Assembly: GCA_016711285.1 (NCBI GenBank)
Contig: JADJTG010000017.1
Coordinates: 1-64,000 of the forward strand
Direction: 5' to 3'
Origin: Sphingobacteriales bacterium
GTDB taxonomy: Bacteria; Bacteroidota; Bacteroidia; Chitinophagales; UBA2359
Length of the DNA stretch: 64,000 nucleotides
Notes under the pieces: generated by a model
The model's database searches: none
What the model saw: the letters and a program-made list of their open reading frames with translations, nothing else
Told to the model about the DNA's origin: nothing
Shown here: positions 37,671-46,125 of the stretch, piece by piece
Position numbering within the stretch: the first letter of the stretch is position 1
How the letters are laid out: every line of letters starts with the position of its first letter
Program-made: the position numbers and the translations under genes

Positions 37671-38139
37671 CCACGATACAAGCCCGCCGAGGGTAGCAGT
37701 TCTTTAGGTGAACCACGATACTTATCCCGCCGAGGGTAGCAGTTCTTTAGGTGAACCACGATACTTATCCCGCCGAGGGTAGCAGTTCTTTAGGTGAACC
37801 ACGATACCTATCCCGCCGAGGGTAGCATTTCTTTAGGTGAACCACGATACCTATCCTGCCGAGGGTAGCAATTCTTTAGGTGAACCACGATACCTATCCC
37901 GCCGAGGGTAGCATTGCTTTAGGTGAACCACGATACCTATCCCGCCGAGGGTAGCATTTCTTTAGGTGAACCACGATACCTATCCCGCCGAGGGTAGCAT
38001 TTCTTTAGGTGAACGACGATCCGCGCCCGCCGAGGGTAGCATTTCTTTAGGTGAACCACGATACCTATCCCGCCGAGGGTAGCAGTTCTTTAGGTGAACC
38101 ACGATATATATCCCGCCGAGGGTAGCAGTTCTTTAGGTG
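37661..38139 (+). repeat. Array of eleven 43-bp tandem repeats with hairpin potential
   Basis: Units start at 37661, 37703, 37746, 37789, 37832, 37875, 37918, 37961, 38004, 38046 and 38089, and a partial unit starts at 38132. The period is 43 bp (42 in the first and ninth units). Each begins TTTAGGTGAACCACGATA, has a short variable part, and ends CCCGCCGAGGGTAGC plus A-T/G-TTC. Most units can fold CTA(T)CCC-GCCGA-GGGTAG and also AGGT/ACCT; these share bases. Stops in all plus-strand frames and a period not divisible by 3 rule out a protein repeat. A terminator follows 10 bp after the last unit, so the array is probably transcribed. Confidence 0.9.
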
Positions 38140-38149
38140 CAGCAATTTT

Positions 38150-38191
38150 ACCTCCCTCAATCCTTCTATTTCACAGGAGGGAGGTTTTTTT
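38150..38191 (+). terminator. Terminator directly after the repeat array
   Basis: ACCTCCCTC (38150-38158) pairs perfectly with GAGGGAGGT (38177-38185) and is followed by a T-run. The 18-nt loop is unstructured. Confidence 0.85.
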
Positions 38192-38196
38192 ATCTC

Positions 38197-38228
38197 AACT
38201 TTGACAAAGTTCGAACTTTGTCAAAGTT
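38197..38228. repeat. 32-bp perfect palindrome
   Basis: AACTTTGACAAAGTT, CG, then AACTTTGTCAAAGTT form a perfect 32-bp palindrome, and each 15-bp half is itself a palindrome around one central base. A single half occurs at 37562-37576. The related AGCTTTGTCAAAGCT is at 8597-8611, so this is a dispersed intergenic element. Confidence 0.85.
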
Positions 38229-38307
38229 ATGACCGAAGCCGATGCACTCTAAAAAATCCCAAAAATCATTGAATCCAACAAATCAAGGTTCAGATGTTTG
38301 ATAGGTG
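38214..38307 (+). repeat. Direct repeat, copy 2, flanking the tandem array
   Basis: Second copy of the element at 37562-37670, about 15 bp shorter and with scattered differences. It ends GATAGGTG, the same bases that open each tandem unit, so the array appears to have been inserted in or expanded from the end of this element. Confidence 0.6.
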
Positions 38308-38486
38308 CGGCACAAAAGAGCAACCATTTAATAAATATTTAATATAAAAAAAACTAATAATCAAAGCACAAAGATTTGTGAATAAAAAAGTGAGATACAA
38401 TATGATTTTTTAAAAGAATATTAAGCTATCTTTTTGTAATTTTATTCCGCAAGATATTTATATAATTTTCCAAAATTCTTAAAAAA

Positions 38487-41400
38487 ATGAATTATCTGTT
38501 TCGTTATTGTTACATAAGCTGCATAATAGTGCTTATGGCAGTGGCTCAATATTTATCGGCGCAACAAGTAAGCGAAACCGAAACCCTGCCCTTTGCCGTA
38601 GCCGATATTTTGCAAGCAGCCAAAGAAGAACTGCAATTGGATTTGCAACTGCAACAACTCCACCGCACCGGTGAGCAGTTGATGATAGAAGTGGAACTCG
38701 CCCCCGCGAGTTTGCTGTATTTTGACGATGTGGCTTATGACGAACTCTTGGAGCATACGCTGGGCAGCCTCCACAGCGAGGGTATTTATCAGGTGCAGTG
38801 GGTATATCGCGATGAGGCGGGAGTATTGCAGCCGCTTTCGGCTCTGTTGCCGCACCAAGAAAAAGACCATTATATCACGCCACCTAATAAAGACCCTTTT
38901 CCGGCTACAGAAGGCAATACTTATCTGCAAAAAAATTATGGTAATCCGCATAACGGACAAGCACAGCCCAACGGCTTTTTAAGCGGAAAAACAGTGTGGC
39001 TCAGTCCCGGACACGGTTGGTTGTACTATACTTCTCTCGGATATTTCAGCACGCAGCGCGACAATTCGGCGGGCTTCGGATTGGTGGAGGATTTCGGCAG
39101 TGTAGAGGCAGTACATTATTATTTGATGAAATACCTGCACAATGCGGGTGCTTCGGTGTGGTCGGTGCGCGAACGCGATTTCAACAGCAGCGAAATTATC
39201 GTCAATAACGATGCCGGTGCGCCCGCCTACACCGAAACCGGCACTTGGACAACCAGTGCCTCTGCCGGCTACAACGGAAGTTCCTACCGCTATGTTTATA
39301 CCGACAGCACCGAAACCGCCACCGCCATTTATACGCCCACTGTTCCCAAAGCGGGTTATTATTGGGTATCGGTGTATTACCTCAACGGTGCTAACCGCGC
39401 CACCGACACCAAATACATCGTTCAGCACGCCGGAGGCAGCAGCGTGGTGCACCTCAATCAGGAAGTACACGGCAATACTTGGGTATATTTGGGCGAATTT
39501 TATTTTGATGCGGGCAGCAATGCAAAAATTATCCTCAGCAACGAATCTGCCGAAAGCAATCAAGCCGTTATTGCCGATGCCGTGCGCTTGGGCGGCGGCA
39601 CCAGTTCGGTGAGCGACTGCACCTACGGCACTACCAATAGCGAGCCGCGCTTTGAAGAAGCCGCCCGCTACTATGCTCCTTATCAGGGCTACGGCACTTG
39701 CAACGGCGATGTCACCATTCGCCCTTTTTATTCCGAATGGGAATTAGCAAAAGGTACAGCCACCGAACAAAATAATGCCTGCTATGTATCGTGGCATACC
39801 AACGCTTGTTGCAGTGGCACAGGTACTGAAACTTATATGTACAATGGCGCAGCAACCGCAGGAAGTTTAGAACTGCGCAATTTTATTCACGATGAATTAG
39901 TCGGCGATATTCAGGGAGGATATGATGCTGCCTGGGTGAACAGAGGTAAAAAGTCGGCGGATTTTGGCGAACTGCGTGAACTGACCACCATGCCCGGTTG
40001 CCTGATAGAAGTGGGCTTTCATGATAATTCTTATGATGCGGGTGCTTTATTGACCCCGAAATTCCGCAATTTAGCGGCGCGGGCGGTGTATCAGGGTATT
40101 GCCAAATATTTTGCCAACGCCAACGGCACTACCGCCATTTTATTACCCGAACCGCCCAACGATTTGCGTGCCGAAAACAACGGAAGTGGCGGCATTACAC
40201 TCAACTGGGCGGCTCCGGTGTCGGGGGGTATTTACGGCGATGCCGCCACCGCCTACAAAGTTTATATCGGCACACACGGTAAGGCTTTCAACGATGGTAT
40301 TTTGTTGGGAAATAGCACTTCTTATACCTTTAGCAGTCTCAATCCCGCCACTACTTATTATTTCAAAGTAAGTGCCGTCAATGGCGGTGGCGAATCTTTT
40401 ACTACTGCTGTGGTAGCGGCACGCACTCCCGACAACGGCATTACACAAGTACCTTATTTAATAGTAGATGGTTTTGACCGTTTGGATAAATCGGCAGCCG
40501 TAAAGGTCAATGAAACCAAACCTACGGCTGCTCCTTTGGGGTTGCTCAACCGCTTATTTCTGGAGCGTATGAACAGCTACGATTATGTGAGCGAACACGC
40601 CGCTTCTATGGCGGCTTGCGATTTGACTTTTAACGGCACTGCCAATGAAAATATCGCCAATGGATTAGTTAATCTCAATAATTACGAAGGCGTGGACTGG
40701 ATTTGCGGCGAAGAATCTACGGTGGATTATACCCTCAATACCGCCGAAAAAGCCGCTTTGACCACCTACCTCAACAATGGCGGCAATTTATTGATTTCGG
40801 GTGCTGAAATCGGCTGGGATATAGGGCGGGCGGCTTCGCCCAATGCTGATGTGGCTTTTTACAACAATTATTTAAAAGCCACTTATGTAGGCGATGATGC
40901 CAATACTTACCAGTTTTCGGGTACGGCGAGTGGTATTTTTTCGGGTACAAGCGGCGCATTTGATGATGATTATTCCGATTATTATTTAGTGGAATATCCC
41001 GACCGCTTGGGTACTACAGGCGGCTCTGTGGCGGCGATAAATTATAGCGGCGGCACGGCAGATGGGGCGGCAGTGCAGTATGCAGGAACTTTTAAGGTGG
41101 TGAATGTGGGCTTTCCTCTGGAAACCATTACCAACAGTGCCCTGCGCAATACTATCTTTTGCAACAGTGCCGAATTTTTTACCCCCCAACCAATGGCAAA
41201 TTTTACGGCAACTCCGGTAAACAGCACTTGCGGAGCAGCTACTTTCAATTTTACCGACAACAGCAGCAACGCACCTTTTGCGTGGCGTTGGACTTTTGAA
41301 GGTGCCACGCCCTCCGTTTCTTACGACCAAAACCCGCAAGGTATTGTTTTTACGGCGGCAGGAACTTATACTATTACGCTCAAAGTGTATAATGCAGGCG

Positions 41401-42080
41401 GCAGCGACAGCACTGCTGCCACCATTAATGTAGTATTGGGCAGCGATAGTGATAATGACGGTATATGCGATGATACAGATAATTGTCCCTCCATTGCCAA
41501 TGCCGACCAACAGGATACCGACAATGACGGTAGCGGCGACCTTTGCGACAGCGTACAAAATTGCGCCCCTTTTTATATCATCAACAACACTTTTGATGCA
41601 GGAACTGTAATGCTCTATCAGGCGGCTGATTATATAGAAGCAGATAATACGGTAGAAAACGCTGCGCTTATCACCTATACTGCCGGCAATTATGTGTCGC
41701 TGCAAGCGGGTTTTTGGGCAAAAGAATCTTGTGATTTTACGGCGATGATTGTGGGTTGTGTGCCTACTGCCGCACCTATGCCGCCAATGGCAAATGCAAA
41801 AACACAAAACAATGCGCCCACCGCCGATTTATCGTTCAAAGCCTTCCCGAATCCGGCAAACGACCGCCTCCATATATGGCTGCCCGCACACGAAGAGCCG
41901 CTTTGGATTCAAATATTCAACGCACAGGGTATTTTGTTGAAAATGCAGCAATTAGAAGCACAAGACAGCGAAAGCATCAGCACTTTTGAAATTGCCCAAC
42001 TGCCGGCGGGTTTGTATCTGTGTACACTCAACAGCGAAAAGGCGGTGGAAGCTCAAACAAAAATTTTGATAGTGAGATAA
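38487..42080 (+). CDS. Multidomain T9SS-secreted N-acetylmuramoyl-L-alanine amidase-like protein
   Basis: A 1197-residue exported protein. After a signal peptide (to about 25) and a 135-residue lead comes an Amidase_3 zinc hydrolase. TVWLSPGHGW (zinc His) and LVEDFGSVEAVHYYLMKYLH form its first half. The fold is interrupted by a golvesin/xanthan-lyase-like beta domain (about 240-370, PKAGYYWVSVYYLNGANRAT). It resumes with ACYVSWHTNACCSG (zinc His) and GCLIEVGFHDN (catalytic Glu). A fibronectin III domain (560-650), a GATase-like/xanthan lyase-type region (655-895), a PKD domain (900-985), a thrombospondin-3 calcium repeat (SDNDGICDDTDNCPS), a 'coat-hanger' domain and a T9SS sorting domain (FKAFPNPANDRLHIWL) follow. 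It probably cleaves peptidoglycan outside the cell. Confidence 0.88.
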   Translation: MNYLFRYCYISCIIVLMAVAQYLSAQQVSETETLPFAVADILQAAKEELQLDLQLQQLHRTGEQLMIEVELAPASLLYFDDVAYDELLEHTLGSLHSEGIYQVQWVYRDEAGVLQPLSALLPHQEKDHYITPPNKDPFPATEGNTYLQKNYGNPHNGQAQPNGFLSGKTVWLSPGHGWLYYTSLGYFSTQRDNSAGFGLVEDFGSVEAVHYYLMKYLHNAGASVWSVRERDFNSSEIIVNNDAGAPAYTETGTWTTSASAGYNGSSYRYVYTDSTETATAIYTPTVPKAGYYWVSVYYLNGANRATDTKYIVQHAGGSSVVHLNQEVHGNTWVYLGEFYFDAGSNAKIILSNESAESNQAVIADAVRLGGGTSSVSDCTYGTTNSEPRFEEAARYYAPYQGYGTCNGDVTIRPFYSEWELAKGTATEQNNACYVSWHTNACCSGTGTETYMYNGAATAGSLELRNFIHDELVGDIQGGYDAAWVNRGKKSADFGELRELTTMPGCLIEVGFHDNSYDAGALLTPKFRNLAARAVYQGIAKYFANANGTTAILLPEPPNDLRAENNGSGGITLNWAAPVSGGIYGDAATAYKVYIGTHGKAFNDGILLGNSTSYTFSSLNPATTYYFKVSAVNGGGESFTTAVVAARTPDNGITQVPYLIVDGFDRLDKSAAVKVNETKPTAAPLGLLNRLFLERMNSYDYVSEHAASMAACDLTFNGTANENIANGLVNLNNYEGVDWICGEESTVDYTLNTAEKAALTTYLNNGGNLLISGAEIGWDIGRAASPNADVAFYNNYLKATYVGDDANTYQFSGTASGIFSGTSGAFDDDYSDYYLVEYPDRLGTTGGSVAAINYSGGTADGAAVQYAGTFKVVNVGFPLETITNSALRNTIFCNSAEFFTPQPMANFTATPVNSTCGAATFNFTDNSSNAPFAWRWTFEGATPSVSYDQNPQGIVFTAAGTYTITLKVYNAGGSDSTAATINVVLGSDSDNDGICDDTDNCPSIANADQQDTDNDGSGDLCDSVQNCAPFYIINNTFDAGTVMLYQAADYIEADNTVENAALITYTAGNYVSLQAGFWAKESCDFTAMIVGCVPTAAPMPPMANAKTQNNAPTADLSFKAFPNPANDRLHIWLPAHEEPLWIQIFNAQGILLKMQQLEAQDSESISTFEIAQLPAGLYLCTLNSEKAVEAQTKILIVR

Positions 42081-42104
42081 TAAATATTTCAAGCGTTAAA
42101 AAAA

Positions 42105-42205
42105 GCCCGTCAGGGCTGAACAATTTTGTAGAAAACAAAAGATTACTTTGAACAAAAATCCTTCAGGGTGACATCAACTTTATTCCCCCGTTTGCGGGAT
42201 TTTTG
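42105..42205 (+). terminator. Two weak hairpins after the amidase gene
   Basis: AGCCC-GTCA-GGGCT (42105-42118) lacks a T-run, while CCCG-TTTG-CGGG (42187-42198) is followed by ATTTTTGT. Either could end the amidase transcript. The remaining bases to 42350 show no gene. Confidence 0.45.
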
Positions 42206-42350
42206 TAGATTATTTTTGCGGTTCTTATTTGCAAATCAAGCGGCTTTGGCTGAATTGTCTTATCTTGCAGGCGTATTATTGCGGGCGGCTCTTTCCGAAA
42301 CCGCCGCCTTATTCTGTTTCAACAAGAAATCTTAGAGCAACAGCCAGCGT

Positions 42351-44128
42351 ATGAGCCAATATATTGTTTCGGCACGAAAATACCGCCCCACCCGTTTCAG
42401 CGAAGTGGCAGGGCAAGAGCATATCAGCACCACCCTCAAAAACGCCATCAAAAACAACAAACTCGCACAGTCGTTTTTGTTCAACGGACCGCGCGGCGTG
42501 GGCAAAACCACCTGTGCCCGTATTTTAGCCAAAACCGTTAATTGCGAAAATCGCACCGCCGACTACGAAGCCTGCGATACCTGCCCTTCGTGTGTGGCAT
42601 TCCGGCAGTCGCAGTCGTTTAATATTTTTGAGTTAGATGCCGCCTCCAACAACAGCGTGGAGGATATTCGCAGCCTCACGGAGCAGGTGCGCTTTGCGCC
42701 CCAAAGCGGCAAATACAAAGTGTATATCATTGACGAAGTACACATGCTGTCGGCTACGGCTTTCAATGCTTTTCTCAAAACCCTCGAAGAACCGCCTTCT
42801 TATGCCATTTTTATTTTAGCCACCACCGAAAAAAACAAAATCCTGCCCACGATTATTTCGCGCTGTCAGGTTTTTGATTTTGCGCGTATCGGTATTCAGG
42901 AAATAATGAACCGCCTGCACACTATATGCAGCGAAGAAAATATCGCCGCCGATGAGCAAGCACTTCACCTGATTGCCGAAAAAGCAGACGGCGGCTTGCG
43001 CGATGCACTCTCCTTATTCGACCGCTTGGTGAGCTTTGGCGATGGAAAATTGGAATACGAAGCTGTTCTGCACAACCTCAATATTTTAGATTACGATTAT
43101 TTTTCCGTGTGCTGGAGGCACTCAGCCGCGACCAGTTGCCGCAAGCCGTTATGATATTGGATAGCATCTTGCGCAAAGGCTTTGAAGGCGAAGATTTTAT
43201 TATCGGGCTGGCGCAACATATCCGCAATTTGCTGATGGCAAAAGAACCGCAATTGCTGCCCCTGTTGGAAAGTTCCAATCATCTCAAAAACCGCTACGCC
43301 GAGCAAGCCGCCGTTTTGTCGCGGGCTTTTTTGCTCAATGGTTTAAATATCGCCAATGAGTGCAGTTTGAACTACAAAAATGCACAAAACAAACGCTTGC
43401 AGATTGAGTTGGCTTTGTGGAAAATGGCGCATATCGGCACTTTGCTGCAAACGGCTAAAACAATGCCTGCTGCCCTTGCTCCTGCAAACCCCGCAACGAC
43501 TGCCGCCACCGCCGAAAAAAAAACTGAACTGCCGCCACCGCCCACCGTCACCGCTATTGCACCGCCGCCGCCTGTTGCTGCGCCCACCGCCATAGTAAGC
43601 GAACCAACACCGCCGCCCGCCGCACCCGCTATCGCCACTGCCGCACCGCCGCCGACATCAGGCTATATGAAAAAAGTAGCTGATAAAAAAACCGAAAATA
43701 TGGCTACGGTGAGCTTAAATATTGATGTAGTTAAAGAAGCACAACCCGCCTCTTACCGAAATAATCGTATTACACTGACACAGGAGCATTTAGAAAATTA
43801 CTGGAAAGATTTCGGCAACAGCATTACTTCGGAGCGCAGCCGCCAACTGTGGTTGCAATGCGAACCCCTTTTAGAAAAAGGACAGATAAAAATAAATGTA
43901 GAAAGTGCCTTGCGGCAGGCAGACCTGCGCAATGAGGGCAGAAATTTTATAGAAATGCTACGCGAAAAGGCAGATATACAACATTTGGAATTGACGGTAG
44001 AAATTGTGAAAAAAGAAGAGGAAGAAAACAAAATCCCCTATACACCACGCGAAAAATTTGCAGACATGGCGAATAAAAACCCCTATTTGCAAAGCATGGT
44101 ACAACGCTGGGGCTTGGAATTATCGTAA
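42351..44128 (+). CDS. dnaX: DNA polymerase III subunits gamma/tau, one frame break
   Basis: The clamp-loader ATPase reads cleanly from 42351. It has SARKYRPTRFSEVAGQEHI, P-loop FNGPRGVGKTTCARIL, a four-Cys zinc module (NCEN...ACDTCPSC), Walker B YIIDEVHMLS, the sensor/SRC motif TIISRCQVFDF and EKADGGLRDALSLFDRL. At about 43100 a run of five T breaks the frame; a sixth T would join NILDYDYF to FRVLEALSRDQLPQ. The continuation gives domain III (FLLNGLNIANECSLNYKNAQ), a Pro/Ala linker of about 90 residues and a C-terminal polymerase-binding-like domain to 44128. The total is about 592 residues. Programmed frameshifting is unlikely here because it would truncate domain III. Confidence 0.92.
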
Positions 44129-44193
44129 TTTTTTTTACTAAAAAAACACCTACTCATTATCGCCACTTTTTTGAAATGGTCGGCGTAGCAGTT

Positions 44194-45051
44194 TTATTTT
44201 TCTACAAAAGCCCACTTCAAAAAATCGGGCAGCACCGCCGCCCAAGTTGCTGTATCGTGCTTTCCGTTTTCAACCTCTACATATACCACCTCATCATACG
44301 GACGAAAACCTTTTTGAGCCAGTGCCACTATCACATCTAAGGTGTCGTCAATGGCATCAATGATACCATTGTTGTTGCGGTCGTCTGTTTCGTCATTCGT
44401 ACCTGCCTGCAACCAAAATTTCAAAGCGGGTTTGTGACTTGTCTGCGCTATCCGTTTCGGAACGATGCGCTCACTTTCTTCGTGCTTTGCACTATCATTC
44501 CACCAGAAAGACCCCGAAAATACACCCACTTTTTTAAATACATCTGCACAATGCCAACCTATATCAAAAGCAGACAAACCGCCCAGAGAACAGCCCGCTA
44601 TCACCCCCCTTTCCTCCAAATGATAATGTCGGCGCAGCCAGGGCAAAAGCTCCCGCACCACACATTGCGTATAGGCTGCTGCCAATGCACCCCGCCCTTT
44701 GTAGTCGGCGGTATGGGCAGTGCCGTATTCTTGCAGGCGGCGTTCGTTGGTATGCAGCGCAAAAACCACGGGAGCAACACCGTATTGATGCGCCAAATCG
44801 TTAAGAGCTGGACGCAAGCGCAACGCCTCTGCATCTTGACCGTCATTGAGTACTAAAAAAGGAAATTTATCCTGAGTCGGTGTGGCTGCCGCAGTCGGCG
44901 AAAAAATATCTATATAAATAGTGCGTTGCAAAAAATGCGAGCGATAATGTTGTCGCAAAGGCGGCGCGTAGCTATCTGAAAAATCAGGAGAAGCATTGAT
45001 GTTTACTGACTTTTTTCGCCTCAATAAAAACGCTATCCAACCTTCAAACAT
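44194..45051 (-). CDS. Alpha/beta-hydrolase esterase (enterochelin esterase/esterase D-like)
   Basis: A 285-residue hydrolase of the Fes/EstD type. The nucleophile elbow is GVIAGCSLGGLSAF (G-x-S-x-G). The catalytic-acid region, FWLQAGTNDETDDRNNNGI, resembles a calcium loop, and the catalytic His is in GKHDTATWAAVLPDFLKW. The N-terminus lacks a clear signal peptide. It faces a second esterase and an ATP-grasp gene on the opposite strand. Proteins of this fold hydrolyse phosphate-, siderophore- or acyl-esters, or act on peptides and trehalose esters. The context suggests a role with the ATP-grasp ligase, which is inference. Confidence 0.8.
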   Translation of the reverse strand: MFEGWIAFLLRRKKSVNINASPDFSDSYAPPLRQHYRSHFLQRTIYIDIFSPTAAATPTQDKFPFLVLNDGQDAEALRLRPALNDLAHQYGVAPVVFALHTNERRLQEYGTAHTADYKGRGALAAAYTQCVVRELLPWLRRHYHLEERGVIAGCSLGGLSAFDIGWHCADVFKKVGVFSGSFWWNDSAKHEESERIVPKRIAQTSHKPALKFWLQAGTNDETDDRNNNGIIDAIDDTLDVIVALAQKGFRPYDEVVYVEVENGKHDTATWAAVLPDFLKWAFVEK

Positions 45052-45347
45052 GGGAATAAGTATATTTTATATTCAATTAATTTTATTGTAATTTTGTGGC
45101 GTTTTTTTATTACGCGTAAAAAATTGCTCTTTCAGATTTTGTATGCAAGCCGCCGCTCGTATTGTTTTACAGCGATTTCTGCAGCAAAATACTTGCATCA
45201 TTTACTGCTTCGGAATAAAATAATAAGCAGCGATGTTGTACACTGCGGATACAATGAGCCTATTTCAGCATATCGTTTAATCGTTATTTTTTTTAAATTT
45301 TTCAATAAAAATATTTTTTATAAAAAAAGAGCTTGCAAAGATAAGAA

Positions 45348-46058
45348 ATGAAAGAACAATACATTAAATGGCATTCGCCCAACTTGAGCGGCGAAATAGA
45401 TTGCTTGGTTTTCGGCGATCGGGGTTTACCAGTCATTGCATTTCCTACTTCGATGGGGTCGGTGCAGCAGAATAAGGATTTTGGACTTATAGGCAGCGCG
45501 TGGTGGTTTGTACAAAATGGCTTGGTGAAAATTTACAGCGTGGGTGCAGTGGACAAGTACAGTTGGTACAACAAAAAAATTCACCCCGCCGAGCGCGTAA
45601 AAAACCACATGTGGTACGACCGTATGATTTACGAAGAACTTGTGCCGCGCTGCTTGGCAGAAACCGGACATTCCAAAGTAGCTACTGCCGGTTGCAGTTT
45701 TGGGGGCTATCACGCCACCAATTTCGGCTTCCGCCACCCCGACAAAGTGCGCTATATCCTCAATATGGGTGCTGCTTTTGATATTCGCTCGCACCTCAAC
45801 GGCTACTACGACGAAAATGTTTATTTCAACAACCCCACCGACTTTATGCCGCATTGCTGGGACGATCACTTCCGCGAGTTGTTTGTGTTTTTGGGCGTGG
45901 GTGAACACGATTTTTGTTTAGATGCCAACCAGAAAATGTCCAATTTGCTCACTCAAAAAAATATCGGCAACTGGTTAGATGTGCGCCCCGGACAAGTACA
46001 CGATTGGCCCGCGTGGCGTGAAATGTTTCCACATTATCTGTCTTTAATGACTAAATAA
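45348..46058 (+). CDS. Esterase-family alpha/beta hydrolase, paired with ATP-grasp gene
   Basis: A 236-residue hydrolase of the small COG4947-like esterase group. It opens YIKWHSPNLSGEIDCLVFGD and has VIAFPTSMGSVQQNKDFG, the elbow ATAGCSFGGYHATNF, a conserved AAFDIRSHLNGYYDENVYFN segment and a His near the end (GQVHDWPAWREMFPHYL). No signal peptide is seen. The ATP-grasp gene starts 67 bp downstream. Esterases of this type often accompany ATP-grasp amidoligases in bacterial genomes and may hydrolyse or transfer the ligated product. Confidence 0.8.
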   Translation: MKEQYIKWHSPNLSGEIDCLVFGDRGLPVIAFPTSMGSVQQNKDFGLIGSAWWFVQNGLVKIYSVGAVDKYSWYNKKIHPAERVKNHMWYDRMIYEELVPRCLAETGHSKVATAGCSFGGYHATNFGFRHPDKVRYILNMGAAFDIRSHLNGYYDENVYFNNPTDFMPHCWDDHFRELFVFLGVGEHDFCLDANQKMSNLLTQKNIGNWLDVRPGQVHDWPAWREMFPHYLSLMTK

Positions 46059-46125
46059 TTTTTTCAAAATCATATATTTTTATAAATACATATTTTTTAA
46101 AACAAATAATTCAATCAATAAAAGC

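Larger units (their letters stand above)
37465..38486. other. 1-kb intergenic region rich in repeats
   Basis: The region holds, in order: a decayed coding-like stretch ending 37611, a direct-repeat copy (37562-37670), eleven 43-bp tandem repeats (37661-38139), an intrinsic terminator (38150-38191), a 32-bp palindrome (38197-38228), and the second direct-repeat copy (to 38307). AT-rich sequence then leads into the amidase gene. No intact gene is visible on either strand. Confidence 0.8.

Noticed and set aside
37661..38139. CRISPR array
   Set aside because: The whole 43-bp unit repeats without spacers of independent sequence, and no cas genes are nearby. It is a tandem repeat.
43080..43160. 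Programmed -1 frameshift in dnaX as in E. coli
   Set aside because: There is no A AAA AAG-type slippery heptamer, and the position would truncate domain III. Similar breaks occur in unrelated genes of the window.
45336..45343. Minus-strand TATCTTTG promoter for the esterase at 44194-45051
   Set aside because: It would leave a leader of about 285 nt and has no -33 element. It overlaps the start of the opposite gene and may be chance.
45094..45351. 85-residue gene upstream of the esterase
   Set aside because: Its composition is that of AT-rich intergenic DNA, it has no motif, and it ends by overlapping the true start of the esterase.
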